NCBI RefSeq assembly: GCF_963583255.1
Contig: NC_084805.1
Location: forward strand, 3,241,060 to 3,305,059
DNA length: 64,000 bases
Origin: Pyrus communis
Taxonomy: Eukaryota > Streptophyta > Magnoliopsida > Rosales > Rosaceae
Direction of reading: 5' to 3'
The position numbers and the translations under genes were made by a program. Positions 1 through 11,130 of the stretch are shown piece after piece. The notes under the pieces were generated by a model, which made no database searches, was not told the origin of the DNA, and worked only from the letters and a program-made list of their open reading frames with translations. Numbering within the stretch: the first letter of the stretch is position 1; each line of letters begins with the position of its first letter.

Positions 1-996
1 GGTGGATTCCGAATTCCTCAGAATCGATGATAGATAAATCTATCTTTTTATGTTAGAGTACGTTTGATGAAAACAAATTAAACTTTGTAGTCAAATATAA
101 ATCCACCATTTTAAATCTACATAGAAAAATGCAGAATAGCTTTTAAATCCAGACGCTAAGGATATTATATTTTTGGTTTAGAGCATAACTTGTTTGTAAG
201 GTTGCATGTATTTCCGGTGTGTGATAGTGAAAGTTTAAGCAGATATTTATTGAATATTTTTTATTTTTCATTTTAGCGTTTTCATTTATGTTTCTTGTCT
301 ACTAGAATGGAACCCTTATTGTGTTTTTTTTATATTTTATCATTTTTTAACTAAGGTTTACGTATTTCAAAAATGGTTATTGAAGTACTTCTTGTGCTAT
401 CTGTACATTACTAGTTTTTATTAATTCACAATTGACATTTAAATGCAATAGATGAAAAATATTGATACTTAGAGGTAGCATCTCATGTATGGCATAACTC
501 ATCTCCTCAAAGTCTGAATCTGGTGTGGCAAAGGTCCACCATAGTTTGAAAGTAATGCCTCCACTTTAGGTGTACTCCATGCTACTTGCATTCTTTAAGA
601 CCATGAAGCCATTTTCTAAGTGCGTTCTGGACCTGAAGTAAATCATGTCATTGTATTTGTGTTATCATATTCTAGTACTAGAATTCATTGCAAACACATT
701 TGGATGAAAAATCAGAAAAACAATTAAGTGCAAATGATCACCACTGGCGTCACTAATAGTGGGAGCATTCTGTGCATACATTCAAAATTTCCCATAAAAC
801 TAGGTTTTATAATTCATTATTGCACATGGTGTTTGAACAGCCACATAATCTCATTAACGGTATATCTTGTGTTAAGACACATCGGGTCATAGTCCCATTT
901 ATATTTATTTATATTCAGACTTGTTGCATCAACTTACATGATATCATTTGTTATACCATGGAAGTGATTTATTCCTCCCCACTTTACTACTTACAG
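1..996 (+). other. HIRA intron (3' part), no coding signal
   Basis: AT-rich sequence with many stops in all frames, ending in a clear acceptor (TTACAG, 991-996) directly before the first HIRA exon. No WD40 coding sequence or other exon was found. The missing N-terminal exon must lie upstream of the window. Confidence 0.75.
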
Positions 997-3900
997 GTGC
1001 GGGTATGGAATATGAAATCCCTTGGCAGGGATTTGGATAATGAAGAATCAGCCCAGAGGCTACTTGCAACTCTCCGTGATCACTTTGGTTCTGTGAATTG
1101 TGTTAGGTGGGCTAAACATGGTCAGTTTCTTGCATCAGGATCTGATGACCAAGTGATTCTAATTCATGAGAGAAAGCCTGGTTCAGGAACCACTGAGTTT
1201 GGCAGTGGAGAGCCACCTGACCTTGAAAATTGGAAAGTTTCAATGACTTTGAGAGGGCATACTGCAGATGTGGTAATGACATTGCTTTCACTATTTGGGA
1301 GTCACCACCTAAATAAATTCTTTCATCTTATAGTTTGTTGAAATGGAGTATGTTTTGCTTCATGAATATGATCCACCTTTTGTTTTCAAAAATCAAGTCA
1401 TCTTGCTTTTGGTGGATTATCTTGAGCTACAGTGAATTGGGTCTTTGAAGTTAGATCTATGATTGCAGCTGCCCTTCCGAAGAAAAAAACATGGATAGTT
1501 TAGTTGTGTTTTATTTCAATTTTCCCAAATGAATGCTGTGAAATTTTTTTATAGTTCCTGATGGGTGTTGTCTTTCCGAGGTGTTGTTTTTCCATGCTTA
1601 AAGTAGGTGGATCTTAATTGGTCTCCAGATGACTTGATGTTGGCCAGTGGAAGTTTAGATAACACTATACACATCTGGAACATGAGCAATGGTATTTGCA
1701 CTGCTGTTCTGAGGGGTCACTCTAGCCTGGTTAAAGGAGTTACTTGGGATCCAATTGGCTCCTTCATAGCAAGTCAATCAGATGATAAGACTGTAATTAT
1801 TTGGCGAACAAGTGACTGGAGCCTTGCTCACAGGACAGACGGCCATTGGCAAAAATCAGTATGTTAATCGTGTCAATGAAGTTTATCGTCATACAAGTTC
1901 CAACATCTTTTTCTAACATGCCTGTGTTTCTTCAGCTTGGATCCACCTTTTTCAGGCGGCTGGGATGGTCCCCTTGTGGCCACTTCATTACTACCACTCA
2001 CGGATTCCAGAAACCAAGGCATTCTGCACCTGTTCTAGAGAGAGGGGAATGGTCTGCTACATTTGACTTCTTAGGACATAATGCCCCTGTGATCGTGGTG
2101 AAGTTTAACCATTCAATGTTTAGGAGGAATATTTCCAATGCTCAGGAAAAAGCTGCACCCATCGGGTGGACTAATGGGGCTTCAAAGACAGGAGAAAAAG
2201 AGAAAGAACCACAACCTTATAATGTCATTGCTATTGGGAGTCAGGACAAGACTATAACAGTATGGACTACTGCAAGTCCCCGACCTCTCTTTGTAGCAAA
2301 GCATTTCTTTACTCAAAGTGTTGTGGATTTATCCTGGTATGGTTTCCATTTTACAATAAATATCTACCATTTAGTATTTTTCATATTCTATATCATTTTT
2401 AATTTAGCTTTTTATTCATTTTATGTGGTTATTCTTTTATGTAATGTGTTTATGTTTTTCTCATTGAAATAGGAGCCCTGATGGCTATTCACTTTTTGCA
2501 TGTTCTTTGGATGGTTCGGTGGCAACTTTCCATTTTGATGTTAAAGAACTTGGTAACCGTTTAAGCGATGCTGAACTGGATGAATTGAAGAGAAACCGTT
2601 ATGGCGATGTTAGAGGTCGGCAAGCAAATTTAGCAGAAAGCCCAGCTCAGTTATTGTTTGAAGCAGCATCTGCTAAGCAAGCCTCAAGCAAAAAACTGGT
2701 TCTGGAAGTTCAGCAAAACGAGACAGTTGTAAAACCTTCTACTGAAGCAACGGTTGCAACAATAACTTCTGCAGACAGCTTAAATAAGGTTTCAATACCT
2801 GCCAGAATTTCAAGTCCTGTGAAGCAGAGGGAATATAGACGCCCTGATGGTAGAAAGAGGATTATTCCAGAAGCAGTTGGGGTGCCTCTGCAGCAGGAAA
2901 ATATATCTGCTGGGGTTCAAACCCCGGCACTTGACTTCCCTTCTGTACGTTCTGATAAAAACAATGATGACAATGGATTAATTGCTGCTGATAGTGGCAT
3001 CAAAGAAAGTTCTGTTAGGGGAGTAATTGGCAGAAGCACTGAAATAAAGGAAGGACATGGGGTTACTGCTAGAGCTATGATTACCAAGAGCCTTGTTATT
3101 GAGAAGGTTCCTGCTTCCACAGGTGGAGATGAAAGCATAGCTGTGGAACAGTCAGGTAATTCGAAGGCGTCTAGTTCAGCAGGTTCTTCATGTTCCACTC
3201 TTTCAATAAGGGTGTTTGATAGGAAAGAAGGGGAAGACAATGTACCAGTTTTCTTGGAAGCTCGACCTCGGGAACATGCTGCAAACGACATCGTTGGCTT
3301 GGGAAATACATTTATCATGAAAGAAACAGAAATTACTTGCGCAAGAGGGTTACAGACTCTTTGGTCAGATAGGATATCTGGGAAAGTCACTGTTTTAGCT
3401 GGAAATGCAAACTTCTGGGCTGTTGGGTGTGAAGATGGATGCATACAGGTGAGAATTGATATTGCTTTTGCACTTGTATACATTCAAGTTTTCTCCTTTT
3501 CTTTGTTTTTTCTCCCAAGTGTTATTAATAGATTTATTTCACATTAAGTTCAAAACTCTGCATAATATATTTCAATTTGTTTCCTTGGCGGTTGCACTCC
3601 TCAGATCCCATCTAAAGTTTAGCATAATTGTCACGAAAATGTTTCTTTCGACATCGACTTAGTCACACATTAGGACAAACATCTTCTTGGTACTAGAATT
3701 CTGAAGCCAACTTGTTCTTTGTAATCATTCTTTTCTATTGAATTACCCTTGAAGCAATAGCATTCTATTTCCTTTGCAGCATTTTATTTTTAAGTGATTG
3801 TAACTGAGAAAGATGCTAATGTACCGTAGGCTCAGATCTTAGCATTCTTTTTCTTAAGGTACTCTTGAAAATCCATTAAAAAAAAGAGAGGTAGGTTTTG

Positions 3901-5541
3901 CACAATTGTTTGGCTTGACATACGGTTCATTCAAGGGGGAGGAGTACCCAAAGTACTAATTCTCAAAAGCGAGTTCAATCTCCCTAACTATTCTGACAAG
4001 CATTATGCCATTTATGTTCATTATAGATTTTGACACAAATATTACCACCAAGCTTGGTATAAGTGGTTGAATTTGTTTAACTTATGGAAATTTTTGGTTG
4101 CCTTGAGTAGGTTTACACAACGTGCGGGAGACGTGCTATGCCAACTATGATGGTAGGATCTGCAGCAATATTTATAGATTGTGACGAGCGCTGGAAATTA
4201 TTTTTGGTGACAAGAAAAGGATCCTTTTATGTATGGGATCTATTCAAGCAGAATTGTCTCCTCCATGACTCATTGGCATCTCTGGTCGCTTCAAACCCAA
4301 ACCCATCTGCAAAAGATGCAGGTACCACATTGCACTTGTCTTTTCAACCCTTGAAGTGTCTTTTTGGATCTCTATTTGGCGGATAGCCATAGCCCATGTC
4401 TTGTCAGCATGAGGTCTAGATGTGCTTAACATCTTGACCACTGTGGCTGTGGGTATTGTTTTCTCCTTTTATTTCTGATCCTTTTTTTTATATAATCTCT
4501 TGTTTCTGATTTTTTTTTATACATGCATTCCAGGTGTGATCAAAGTTATATCAGCAAAGCTATCAAGATCTGGTTCTCCTCTTGTTGTTCTTGCCACTCG
4601 CCATGCCTTCCTCTTTGACATGGGCCTGATGTGTTGGCTTAGGGTTGCGGATGACTGCTTTCCTGGGTCAAATTTTGCAAGCTCCTGGCATTCAGGTTCA
4701 ACTCAGGGTGGTGAGCTGGCTGCTTTGCAGATTGATGTTAGGAAGTATGTGGCCAGAAAGCCAGGTTGGAGCAGGTTTGTACTGAAAACTATGGAATTTT
4801 GAGATTATAATATGTGCTGACCTGCACACTGCAGTTTAGTATCCTGCTTTTGGAATTGATTTGTTTTATTTTCTTGTAGGGTGACAGACGATGGGGTGCA
4901 GACACGTGCTCACTTGGAGGCTCAGTTGGCTTCCTCGCTAGCTTTAAAGTCAGCTAAAGACTATTGCCAATGCCTTCTATCATATATTCGCTTCCTTGCA
5001 AGGTATTTTTTTTCTTTCTTTTGTGCATATGTAATTGAATATAGGAAGACCTATATGTCCTTGCCCTCCTGCTGCTGCTCTTTTGTGCTATTTGCACATA
5101 CATTTCTACTAATTTTGAGAAACTCTTTTATTATTATAATGTTCCTTGGTGGTTCTTCTCTTCAACTTCTACTGGTCTGCTCTGCTTCTGCACTTTTTTA
5201 TTGTTGGTGGCATCATCTTTTACCCTTTATACAGCAAAAAACATGAGATGTGAATTTGGTTGTGCAAATTTGACTCTTAAAGTATGTTAAAATTGAAGAC
5301 TTCTTAGACACTCTCACAAAATGGGGTGTCTATGTTTGGTTGTCAATGTTGTCAGCAAGTGTAAAATTAAGAGACGTATTTATGTCCGTGCAGTGGATGT
5401 TGTTGCTTGTGGGCTCTGAATGTCTGTTCTTAAGATGTGATACCGACATAATTTGTGTGTGTGTGTGTGTGTTGATGTTTAACAATTTTAAACTTTTGAT
5501 GCATAATAACTTCAGTTTCTGCAGCAATACTCACATATACA

Positions 5542-5601
<60 letters not shown>

Positions 5602-6240
5602 GACTTTATGTTTTCACTGATTTCAGAGAAGCAGATGAGTCTCGTTTACGAGAAGTGTGTGAGAGTTTCCTTGGACCTCCAACTGGGATGGTGGACGATA
5701 CAACTTTAGATTTAAACAACTCGGCATGGGATCCTTGTGTGCTTGTAAGGCTGTCCATACAGTTCTTTGGGTGTCATGCTATTTTTCAACCCATTTCCCC
5801 CCTGCTGTTCATATACATGTTTTTCACTTGTGTTTTTGCTTTTGCAGGGAATGAGGAAACATAAACTTTTACGAGAAGATATCCTTCCGGCAATGGCTTC
5901 AAATAGAAAAGTACAGAGATTGCTTAATGAATTCATGGATCTCATTTCCGAATATGAAAGTGCTGAAACAAATATAGAGAAAAAGATTCAAACTTCGCTG
6001 ACAGCACATCCACCAGCAGCTGATGAAATGGACTCTGCTCCTTCCAGGACAAACGAATTGGACGTTGTCCCTGCAGCAACAGAGAAAACGAAGTCTGTTC
6101 CTGCCTCAACTGACCAAAAGGACTCTTCCCAGTTAGCAACAGATACAGAAAATTCTGCTCCAGTAGCCGAAGACAAAGTTAATCCAGATCCGCCAATGAT
6201 CAGTCAAGTTAGTGTTGCTGCACAAGATGCAGGTTCTTGA
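997..6240 (+). CDS. HIRA: HIRA histone chaperone (5'-partial; first exon lies before the window)
   Basis: HIRA is the WD40 subunit of the nuclear complex that deposits histone H3.3 independently of replication. Nine exons join in frame: 997-1272, 1607-1858, 1936-2336, 2473-3448, 4111-4321, 4534-4774, 4880-5002, 5627-5744, 5848-6240 (2991 nt, 996 aa). Plant HIRA is about 1020 aa, so roughly 40 N-terminal residues are missing; positions 1-996 look like intron. WD40 blades fill the first three exons ([46 protein letters not shown]). The ASF1-binding B domain is visible at about 2829-2880 ([13 protein letters not shown]). Exons 5-8 carry the Hira/TUP1-like C-terminal domain ([14 protein letters not shown], then [10 protein letters not shown]). 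The last exon is a variable tail rich in Ala, Thr and Ser. No frame break is seen. The 3' UTR probably runs to about 6.7 kb. Identification is near certain; single splice borders could be off by a few bases. Confidence 0.95.
5454..5599. repeat. GT, CATA and AT microsatellites in HIRA intron 7
   Basis: A (GT)n run at 5454-5472 is followed at 5534-5599 by a (CATA)n tract that passes into (AT)n. All lie within the 624-bp intron 5003-5626. The CATA/AT tract is likely length-polymorphic. Confidence 0.9.
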
Positions 6241-7029
6241 GTTTTGCATCTGGGAAATGCAAGAAATAGCGCGTGTTAACTTTTAGTTGAACTGGAGTCC
6301 TCTTGATGATGACCTATGTATATGTTTCGCCGATCACCTTCCTAGACTGGAGTCCATTTTGCCGATCACCTTTCTTCTCGGGGAAAAGCTAACTACGGCT
6401 GAGAGCATATCATATGCTGTGTTAAAGACAACGTTTGGTGATCTGTTGATGGTTTCCTCTCAGACGCATTTAGACCAAAAAAGGACTTTCCAAATGTAGT
6501 GTACCATATGTAGCCGGCTTGTACATTATTCGGCGTTATCGGAATTAAGGTCGCTTAATATTTTGTAGTTGTAGACTTCTGGTGTTCTACTAGGCGTGCC
6601 TGCCGTAAGGCGCTGATGAACACGTCTGTGTACTGTGTGTAATTTATTGGTAAATTTTTTTTCTTAAATTATTCATAAATTTTACTCGTCTAATGAATTA
6701 AACTTGATTCTTTCCTGCACTGGTTGGAAGTAGTAGGCTGTAAAAATGGTGATGGCTTGTGGCTTCGGGTTTTGAATGGTCAATATTTGAACAAAATCAC
6801 AATTCAATCAAATACTCTGCTTCGATGACAATTTGTTGCAATCACAGGAAGCAAACACAAACGCCAATAACCGCAGTTGTTGTCCGTCTTTGGATATCAT
6901 AAATTAGTAATTTTAAATTTTAAATGAATTAAATTTCTTCCACATTTTTCTCCAATACCTGTCACTTCTATAATTTTCTCCGAACCACAAGATTGCTGGT
7001 ATCATATTATATATATGTATATATTAGTA
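6241..7029. other. HIRA 3' UTR and spacer
   Basis: Directly follows the HIRA stop codon. The first 400-450 bases are plausibly 3' UTR (several AATAAA-like AT-rich stretches near 6640-6700). Beyond that is AT-rich spacer. No ORF with recognisable similarity. Confidence 0.5.
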
Positions 7030-7038
7030 ATTTTAAAT

Positions 7039-7589
7039 GGAGGCTGATCTGTAGCACTACATTTTTTTAGATAAGTTTTAGACCATTAGATTGGTCCACT
7101 TTTAATGGTTGAGATCTAATCTAGTAAGGCAATTCATTAGTTAGATATTTATTTTTTCAAACAAATTTATATTGGAAATAAATCTTTGAACTTTCTAATT
7201 ATAATTTCATGCACCTAATCTTGCTGTCAATTTTTGGTGTTCACTCTAGATAATTATTGACTAGTCTTCATCTCACAAATAATGTGAATCTTGATGCAAT
7301 AACCAGAGCACCATAACAGATCGACTAACAGTGATGGCAAGAGAAGAGAAAATAAATAAATAAAAAATAAAAAAGGAAAGCAAGGGAACAAATCAATCAC
7401 AATATTGAGGAGAGAGAATGTAAGTGATAATTAAAAAGTTTTAAAATTTTAATTTTCCATGTATATTTGTTTAGAAAATTAATTAAATGCCATGTTAAAC
7501 TAGATCTCAACCATTAAAAGTATAAATCTAACGGTTTAAGATTTGTCTCAAAATTTATGTCAAAAATACGGTATCACGGATCCGTCCTT
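7039..7589. mobile_element. MITE, Mutator-like, 9-bp target duplication
   Basis: The element is bracketed by a 9-bp direct repeat ATTTTAAAT (7030-7038 and 7590-7598). Its ends are imperfect inverted repeats of about 85 bp: the left end includes TTTTAATGGTTGAGATCTA and the same string is found on the opposite strand in the right end. It is 551 bp with no coding capacity. A 9-bp duplication plus long terminal repeats is the usual signature of non-autonomous MULEs. Confidence 0.8.
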
Positions 7590-8022
7590 ATTTTAAATAT
7601 GTATTTATTTTTTACAAAAATAAATTCCAAGTCCTAAGCCGCTACCAATAAAATGCTAAAACCCTAACCGAAAATGATCAACACCAGCCCTTGACGAACC
7701 TTCGAAAACCCTAAACCCTCAAAGTTCACCTCTCACACTACAACGGACCTTTTAAAATTATAAAAGAAATAAACTTGAGAACAAGTTAGAAATCTGCCCT
7801 ATCTTTTATTTAGTAACCGGTCACCTTGCAATAAAATTTGTGACCTATTTTATAATATTTAATTAAACCTGTATTTTTCCTTAAAGTCCAAGTCAAACTC
7901 AGTATTTAATCTGAATTTATCTTTTGTTTAAAGCGATATCGATTAAGAGAGCTGTTTAGCTTTTAAATTTTTGTACATTCTACTATATGACCTAATATTG
8001 TAATTTTCTTTTTTTTTTTAAT

Positions 8023-8130
8023 GTTATTGGCACTCTAAAAATCTCATTCTACACTCCTCACAAGTGTATTTTTTCTTTCCAAATATAGAAAGTTCGGAGT
8101 GTAGAATGAGATTTTTGGAGTGCCAATAAC
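8023..8130. mobile_element. Short hairpin MITE upstream of EPF2
   Basis: Two 35-nt arms (8023-8057 and 8096-8130) are inverted copies with a single mismatch by eye, separated by a 38-nt loop. The ends read GTTATTGGCACTC and GAGTGCCAATAAC. AAT on both sides may be a 3-bp target duplication. The structure would fold into a near-perfect stem as RNA or single-stranded DNA. Confidence 0.8.
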
Positions 8131-8455
8131 AATTTACTTTTTTTTTAGTACGTCAATATTTTTACACTAAGAATTTTTACCCAATAGTATAATTTTAGAC
8201 ATGCACTTCAGTATCTATATAATTAAAGTAACAGTACAAGTTTCAAATTTTATGCTTTTGAAATCATCACTTGTGGGCACTACAAAATCTGAGACTTTAT
8301 GTTAAAATTGGATAACTTGCCAAAACATGTGATACTTTGAAATTGAAAGGATGGCCGTGGATCATGTGAAGTGCAACAGATGTACCCTCCTGCCACCTGC
8401 CACATGCCACATTTAAAACCATTCCCTCCTTATTTCCATTTAATATTTTACCCCC

Positions 8456-8463
8456 TATATAAA
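8456..8463 (+). promoter_or_regulatory. Probable TATA box of EPF2
   Basis: TATATAAA lies 275 bases before the EPF2 start codon and is followed at 8510-8532 by a CT-rich tract, a common plant core-promoter arrangement. The transcription start would be near 8490. No transcript data. Confidence 0.55.
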
Positions 8464-8737
8464 TTATGTGTGTATATTTACCCCCATCGATATCCCTTAT
8501 CATGCACCTTCTTCTTCTTTCTCTCTCTCTGTTTAGCTTTTCTTAGGTCTTCCGTTGTAATGAAATCTCTTTTCAGGATTTGCCTTTAGGCTTTAGTAGT
8601 CCGACATTTTAAACAACTTTTATCATTTGATTTCTTAGAGTCAATCTTCACCGTTTATTTTCCGTGCTACTGAGTAGTTCCTCGTATTTGTGTAGTTAAT
8701 TTCAATCACTACAAGAATTACAGGTTACAAACAAAAC

Positions 8738-9184
8738 ATGAAGAAGAACTTGTCTGTTGGAGTTGCAGCTCACACAAGTTTCCTCCTTGTGGTTTTCTTC
8801 ATGCTAATTACGATAGGCAGAAGCCTACGTGTTAGGCCTCCTCACGTCCCACGTACGTATAATCCATATCTCATTCATTAATGTTGGTTACAGATATATG
8901 ATCACTCTTAATTTGTCGTCCTTGATACTTCAGTGAATCTTCAAAGAGAAGTCGGAGCCAGTAACAGAGACAACCTATACCGAAGCAAGGAAGGAGGAAC
9001 GGAAGAAGCGAGGAAGGACCTACTTGGAAGCGGGTCGAAGTTGCCGGACTGTTCACATGCGTGCGGGCCGTGCTTTCCATGCAAAAGAGTGATGGTGAGC
9101 TTCAAGTGCTTCGTTTCAGAGTCATGCCCAATTGTTTACAGGTGCATGTGTAAAGGGAAGTACTACCATGTTCCCTATAACTAG
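8738..9184 (+). CDS. EPF2: EPF2-type epidermal patterning factor (secreted cysteine-rich peptide)
   Basis: Two exons, 8738-8852 and 8934-9184, with an 81-bp intron, give 121 aa. Residues 1-29 are a hydrophobic signal peptide (core FLLVVFFMLITIG). The C-terminal mature domain carries eight cysteines at 78, 82, 85, 88, 97, 103, 109 and 111, in the EPF1/EPF2 spacing (LPDCSHACGPC, CKRVMVSF, YRCMCKGKYYHVP). The CKRV and RYYHVP-like end matches EPF2 better than EPF1 as I recall the family. In Arabidopsis EPF2 is secreted by early stomatal-lineage cells and acts through ERECTA-family receptors and TMM to limit entry into that lineage. The splice is fixed by frame: C from exon 1 plus TG from exon 2 makes Leu39. 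The length fits the family (about 120 aa). No defect seen. Confidence 0.9.
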
Positions 9185-9789
9185 CATTCATCATCAGATC
9201 ACCACATTGCGACGGCCTTTGCTAGTTATACGCATGCATGCATGGGGATTCATCGCTAGGAACGCAATGTGTCAACTTGTGACCCCAACTTTTTTTGAAG
9301 CCTGGCAGTGGCAGTCGCCTTGCTCGCCCTATGCCACAACGGGCCTTAGGAGGATGCATGTTAACTTGTGCGAGTGGATTTTTCTTATTTATGTACGATT
9401 AATTTGTTTCGGATTTAATTGTAGTTCAGAATTTTCAGATGAGCAGAAGAAAAATGTATTAATTGTAGGGGAGAGTTAATTTGTATCTCATCACGAGTTT
9501 CTTGTTTTTCTTTTTTTTCCCTAGCCAATTATTATATTTGAATTTTTTGCCTTCTATCTCTGTGATTTATAGTTTATACCCATCAATGTTTCGGCAGTGA
9601 TGTCATTAATTGTTGTAACGGCCTGTAATGAACCGTAAAAAGTTTCATGGGTAATAGTCAATTCAATCCACCCAAACGAATAGTAACTAACACTAGCTGT
9701 CCTAGTGCATCTCCACTCCTAACCTAAATAGCCTAGGTAATTTGCATCAAAATATTATTTATTTTTTTTAATATTTATTTTTAATTTCG

Positions 9790-10050
9790 GATATGTTTTT
9801 TAACCAATTTTGTCACGTCACGTATTATGATCCAAAAGTACAATTTTTGGGATAAGATTTTCGAGTAGATTTTTAGCCAATTCTGTAGTGCCATGTGTCA
9901 TGATTTTGTAAGAATTATATGGATAGATTTCTGATAAGATTTTGAACAAATCATATCGCGCCACATGTCACTATCTGTTTAGAATCCTTGAGAATATATT
10001 TCGATAAGATTTTTAACCAATCACGTCATGCCACATGGCATTATTTACAA
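9790..10050. repeat. Four diverged repeats, period about 70 bp
   Basis: Four related blocks start near 9799, 9876, 9943 and 10014. Each has an ACCAAT/GCCAAT/ACAAAT core followed by a CACG or CCACATG-like motif (for example GCCACATGTCA, GCCACATGGCA), linked by GATAAGATTTT-type sequence. They are too diverged for recent duplication. They sit just upstream of the broken acidic ORF and may be its old promoter or part of one transposable element. Confidence 0.5.
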
Positions 10051-10159
10051 CCTCATCCTTTTTTTCCCATATAAACTCTTCATCCATCCTAAAGTCATAC
10101 ACCAAAATCAAAATAGCTCAGAATCTTTCTTCATAGTTTATAAATCTCGAGTTCTTACA

Positions 10160-10396
10160 ATGTATTCTTCAAGTAGATTGTTATAAATCGATGAGCAAGA
10201 GAAATAATTCTTTGAGGAAGATGAAGAATTGTTCAATCTCGAGAATGGTGAAGATGAGGTGTTCAAAATGGAAGAGGAAGAAGATGATGAACTTAGAAGC
10301 GGGGTGAGATCTCCAGACTTCTTGCGCCAATCTTCTCGCAAAACAAGGTACGAACCGTCTTCCAAACTTCTCACAAGTGCATCTCATTACCTGTAA
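10160..10396 (+). pseudogene. Degenerate acidic ORF of unknown origin
   Basis: One frame from ATG 10160 to TAA 10396 reads as a 78-residue acidic, low-complexity protein (FFEEDEELFN, MEEEEDDELR) but has in-frame stops at codons 9 and 16. A TATA-like CATATAAACTC lies near 10070. The style resembles the N-terminus of some plant transposase-associated proteins, but there is not enough to name a family. Called a remnant because of the stops. It could also be chance coding in a purine-rich stretch. Confidence 0.3.
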
Positions 10397-10701
10397 TCAG
10401 ATAATGAGTAGCTTGAACCCAACTAATGTTTTATAATATGTCTTCAGGGTCAATATTTGTTATAGTAAAAATAGGTATAGTTGGCCAAATGCTGACAAAA
10501 TGACTCACTTAAAATTGTTAAAAAGCTTGGCGATGCGTGCTCTTTTTAAAATTCCATAAAGACTTGTATCCGCAGTTGCTTGTACCTCCATGAACATTAT
10601 TTCCAGCTATGCCCCATATATGATGTTGCACTGAATCATTAAATGGAACCTGAAAATTCCGCGGACGGATGAAACCATATCACCAGCTGTGCGACATAAG
10701 A

Positions 10702-11036
10702 ATAAGGGCTGGTTTGGTATTATTGTATTTTGAAAAAAAAACTGCTTTTATTATGCTGTGAGAATAAACAGCTGTGAAATAAAGTAGCAGAGTGTTTGGT
10801 AAACTTTTTTGTAAAAGTGTTTTTGAAAGAAAAAAAAGCAATATTATAGTGTTTGATAAACTTTTATGTAAAACATATGTAAAAAAAAGCTGGTTTTTCA
10901 AAGCTAGGTTTTGCAGCTTTGTGTTTTTGGCTTTTTTTTTCACCCAAAACTGTGAAAAAAAAGTTGAAACTGAATGTTTACCAAACATAATGATAGCCAC
11001 TTTTTTCAGAATCACCTCAGTACCAAACTAGGGCTA
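10702..11036. mobile_element. hAT-like MITE
   Basis: Ends are imperfect inverted repeats: AGGGCTGGTTTGGTA on the left and TACCAAACTAGGGCT on the right. Similar AAGAA-rich bases flank both sides, but no clean 8-bp target duplication can be assigned. The interior is A/T-rich with repeated GTTTGGTAAAC and GTTTGATAAAC motifs and no coding capacity. Confidence 0.6.
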
Positions 11037-11057
11037 AGAAAACAAAGTTTCCCACCA

Positions 11058-11095
11058 CAAAAAAAAAAAAAAAAAAAAAATGAAAAAAAGAAAAG

Positions 11096-11127
<32 letters not shown>
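11058..11127. repeat. Poly-A and (AT)n microsatellite
   Basis: A run of about 23 A (11058-11080) is followed by an AT dinucleotide tract (about 11100-11127). Confidence 0.9.

Positions 11128-11130
<3 letters not shown>

Noticed and set aside
2917..3483. 188-codon minus-strand ORF
   Set aside because: Shadow of HIRA exon 4 on the opposite strand; no family signal.
5340..5603. 87-codon ORF across the GT and CATA microsatellites
   Set aside because: Open only because of simple repeats in a HIRA intron; ends in a Tyr/Ile repeat run.
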